From contig CALHIW010000042.1 in NCBI GenBank assembly GCA_938030905.1, positions 1 through 6,774 of the forward strand: a stretch of DNA of 6,774 nt, in the 5' to 3' direction. The notes below the pieces were generated by a model, which did not search any database, had not been told where the DNA came from, and was given only the letters and a program-made list of their open reading frames with translations. Both the position numbers and the translations under genes were made by a program. This DNA is from Candidatus Methanomethylicia archaeon. Its GTDB lineage: Archaea; Thermoproteota; Methanomethylicia; CALHIW01. Every line of letters starts with the position of its first letter. The stretch's first letter is position 1. Of the stretch, positions 5,378 through 6,774 are shown in pieces.

Positions 5378-5788
5378 GTGGGAGGTAGGGTTGAGCTTAT
5401 AGTTGCGGAGCCTATTGATGGTGATTTTAAATGTGTTAGGCTTGATGAAGCCACTATGAAATATCTTGAAGTTAAGCCTGGTGATGAGGTTGATGTTTTT
5501 AGCCCTAGCTTCTCCCCATCACAGATAAGAGCTAAAGTTGAGAAAGCCAATCCGGAAGATGAAGGTTTAGGAATTATTAGGATTTCACGTGATAAAATGC
5601 TTGAAGGAGGTTTTAAGCCTGGAATGAGGGTTCTTGTAGATAAGTCATGGATTAAATCATTAAAACTCACACTACTCACTAAATACAGACCTAAAACCAT
5701 TGAAATTGAAGCTCCTGAACTAATACCTGAGGAAGAGGAAACAGTTAAAAGTAAGCAGCCTAAAAAAGACTCTAAAAGAAGTGTCTAA
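5378..5788 (+). CDS. Stand-alone Cdc48/VAT N-domain-like double-psi barrel protein
   Basis: 136 aa starting at GTG. Residues 5-88 have the layout of the N-terminal double-psi barrel of the archaeal AAA ATPase VAT/Cdc48: LIVAEPIDGDFKCVRLDEAT, then LEVKPGDEVDV (30-40), then PEDEGLGIIRIS (59-70) and FKPGMRVLV (79-87). The PEDEG-GIIRI string and the repeated KPGD/KPGM turns are the best clues. No ATPase domain follows; instead there is a charged tail from about 113 (IPEEEETVKSKQPKKDSKRS). In Cdc48 this domain binds adaptors and substrates; alone it might be an adaptor or a nucleic-acid-binding barrel (inference). AbrB domains belong to a related barrel class, so a swapped-hairpin AbrB match is the alternative. 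It lies 80 bases after the AbrB-PhoU gene, with its own promoter. Confidence 0.72.
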   Translation: MGGRVELIVAEPIDGDFKCVRLDEATMKYLEVKPGDEVDVFSPSFSPSQIRAKVEKANPEDEGLGIIRISRDKMLEGGFKPGMRVLVDKSWIKSLKLTLLTKYRPKTIEIEAPELIPEEEETVKSKQPKKDSKRSV

Positions 5789-5795
5789 TCATCTT

Positions 5796-5897
5796 CTAAG
5801 CTATTTGCTTTAGAATTATAGCTTCCCAGCCCACCTCACCCTTACTACTTAAACACTCCTCATATACTGCTATATTTTCAGTCCATGTAGTATTCTT
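5796..5897 (-). pseudogene. Probable frameshifted C-terminal part of the 114-aa gene
   Basis: A second - strand frame overlaps the last 28 bases of the 114-aa gene and runs to a TAG at 5796-5798. It reads TENIAVYEECLSSKGEVGWE followed by AIILKQIA, with a protein-like mix of charged and aliphatic residues and a purine-rich coding strand. It has no plausible start or ribosome binding site of its own. One inserted or two deleted bases near 5880-5890 would join it to RRILHG and give a protein of about 138 aa. It could be an assembly error, a real mutation, or a chance 34-codon run. Confidence 0.42.
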
Positions 5898-6214
5898 CTA
5901 TTTTTCTCTAATTCAGTAGTATGTTTGCCTAATGTTATAGGTAATTTTCTTAGATCTATTCCCCGAATTCTCCTTACATATGCTCCAGTAGCTATTAATA
6001 TAGCTCCTAGGGTATTGCTTATAACTGGTTCAGGTATACCAGCTACACAAAAAATACCTGCCTTTATGAGTTTATCACCTGCACTATTACCACATGTTAC
6101 TTCCCCTAGATATCCAATGTTTTTATGCATTTCTCTTATTGCGTTATCTATTGAGTAGTAGGTGTTTAAAGTTTCAATCATTAATTTTCTAAATTCATTA
6201 ACTTTACTCCTCAT
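5870..6214 (-). CDS. Hypothetical protein, 114 aa
   Basis: I do not recognise the family. A charged helical start (MRSKVNEFRKLMIETLNTYY, about residues 1-32) leads to GYLGEVTCGNSAGDKLIKAG and then an aliphatic stretch with GIPEPVISNTLGAILIATGAY (about 59-79), too polar at its ends to be a sure membrane helix. Two cysteines (C41, C56) and a basic end (RRIRGIDLRK, then KNRRILHG) follow. The ATG at 6214 is taken because an in-frame TGA lies six codons upstream; only weak GAGAG precedes it, and TTAAAA around 6233-6249 may serve as TATA box. The gene converges on the barrel-protein gene. Its last residues (LKI) look abrupt, and coding-like sequence continues in another frame down to 5796, so the frame may be broken here. 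Confidence 0.6.
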   Translation of the reverse strand: MRSKVNEFRKLMIETLNTYYSIDNAIREMHKNIGYLGEVTCGNSAGDKLIKAGIFCVAGIPEPVISNTLGAILIATGAYVRRIRGIDLRKLPITLGKHTTELEKNRRILHGLKI

Positions 6215-6265
6215 AGCTCTCTGAAAACTTCATTTTAAGATTTTTAACTGTTTCCAAACTTAGTT

Positions 6266-6470
6266 TTAGAAATACAACGATTTAGCGTTCACATCTCCCT
6301 CCAACATAACTACTACAATTATAATTGCAGCTTCAGCTATATATTGTTATTATTGTGTCAATGGTCAGCCTAAGCATTACTACTACATTAACTCCTCCAT
6401 TAGCTACATTGAATGCTTCTTTTCCCTCTGTATGGGAGGCTATTAACGTATAGATATTATCGTCACAGTT
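6266..6470 (-). pseudogene. Coding-like fragments, possibly a decayed gene
   Basis: On the - strand a 45-codon frame from 6470 down to the TGA at 6333-6335 has no start and reads NIYTLIASHTEGKEAFNVAN followed by GGVNVVVMLRLTIDTIITI. From there another frame continues with AEAAIIIVVVMLEGDVNAKS to the TAA at 6266-6268, so one frameshift would connect them. The + strand is C-rich here, fitting - strand coding. The family was not recognised. On the + strand a 29-aa frame from the ATG at 6361 is the complement of the same open stretch and seems less likely. Confidence 0.28.
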
Positions 6471-6508
6471 TCAGAATATTTTGTAGATAGTAGTAAGGGT
6501 TGAGAGGT

Positions 6509-6586
6509 ATGGAGGTGGTTAAGAGCTATAAAATTCTGATGGAAGCTTCTAAAGACTTAATGGAGGATTACTTCATGATTAAGTAG
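6509..6586 (+). pseudogene. 25-codon + strand fragment (possible gene start)
   Basis: ATG at 6509 reads MEVVKSYKILMEASKDLMED and five more residues to a TAG at 6584. The helical, charged sequence and the G/A-rich + strand, within an otherwise pyrimidine-rich region, resemble the first helix of a real protein. GAGAGGT touches the ATG, and GGTTGAG lies slightly further up. Nothing convincing continues after the stop, so it is either a truncated gene start, a small peptide or chance. Confidence 0.25.
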
Positions 6587-6605
6587 AAGATTTTAAATTT
6601 AACTC

Positions 6606-6774
6606 CTACCATGTGAGTGTGCCAAATTCAATATAAAGCAGCAATTCTATATGGATTCTAACTAAATAAGCTATTGTTCCTGCCTCTATCTTTATTATAA
6701 TGCTAGCTAGGCTTATTTTAAGTCTATCCTCAAGCTGATTTTTAAAGAACTATGCTTTCTCCAATTTCTCTTCT
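6606..6774 (-). pseudogene. Coding-like fragment running off the right edge
   Basis: From the right edge the - strand frame reads EEKLEKA, a TAG at 6750-6752, and then 47 codons including KNQLEDRLKISLASIIIKIE and IAYLVRIHIELLLYIEF to the TAG at 6606-6608. The + strand is pyrimidine-rich. It may be the end of a gene from the right that has gained a stop codon. No family was recognised, and chance is possible. Confidence 0.27.

Noticed and set aside
5320..5700. 126-aa - strand open frame
   Set aside because: It lies opposite the barrel protein, which has a clear family signature, ribosome binding site and promoter; it is a shadow frame.
5838..5853. Another copy of the 31-bp repeat near CCCTTACTACTTAAA
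   Set aside because: About 13 of 16 bases match and the rest of the repeat is absent; the region is better explained as frameshifted coding sequence.
5925..6158. 77-aa + strand open frame
   Set aside because: It lies opposite the 114-aa gene, whose strand is the purine-rich one; no ribosome binding site or family seen.

Overview
The window looks like part of an archaeal chromosome, most likely a thermophilic crenarchaeon (Thermoproteota). The evidence is low G+C (roughly one third by eye), A/T-rich TATA-like boxes about 25-30 bases before starts, a probably leaderless mRNA, purine-rich coding strands, and an AbrB-PhoU fusion protein. I cannot name the genus. No rRNA, tRNA, IS element or cas gene was recognised.

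Left part (1-3400): a respiratory or sulfur-type redox module. An NrfD/PsrC-family quinol-interacting membrane subunit runs off the left edge on the + strand. Facing it on the - strand is a compact three-gene unit: a small two-helix membrane protein, a HdrE/DsrM/NarI-like di-heme b membrane subunit, and a HdrD/DsrK-like iron-sulfur protein with two 4Fe-4S motifs and two complete CCG domains. The last two overlap at TAATG. Together they resemble the quinone-facing half of a Dsr/Hme (DsrMK + DsrP-like) complex, which would pass electrons between membrane quinones and a cytoplasmic disulfide or sulfur carrier. No dsrAB, DsrJ or DsrO is visible here.

Middle (3340-4220): an 880-base stretch without an intact gene. 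It has the promoter of the redox unit, an exact 31-bp direct repeat separated by 37 bp (the geometry of a one-spacer CRISPR unit), a related split copy further on, and coding-like fragments interrupted by frameshifts. A 14-bp sequence is shared between the upstream regions of the redox unit and of the next gene.

Right part (4221-6214): an AbrB-PhoU regulator (probably leaderless); a small stand-alone protein that looks like the Cdc48/VAT N-terminal double-psi barrel without its ATPase; and, convergent, an unrecognised 114-aa protein whose frame seems to continue after a frameshift.

Right end (6215-6774): no intact gene. Short coding-like pieces on alternating strands, which follow the local purine skew, suggest decayed genes. 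These fragment calls are tentative, because runs of this length also occur by chance in A/T-rich DNA.
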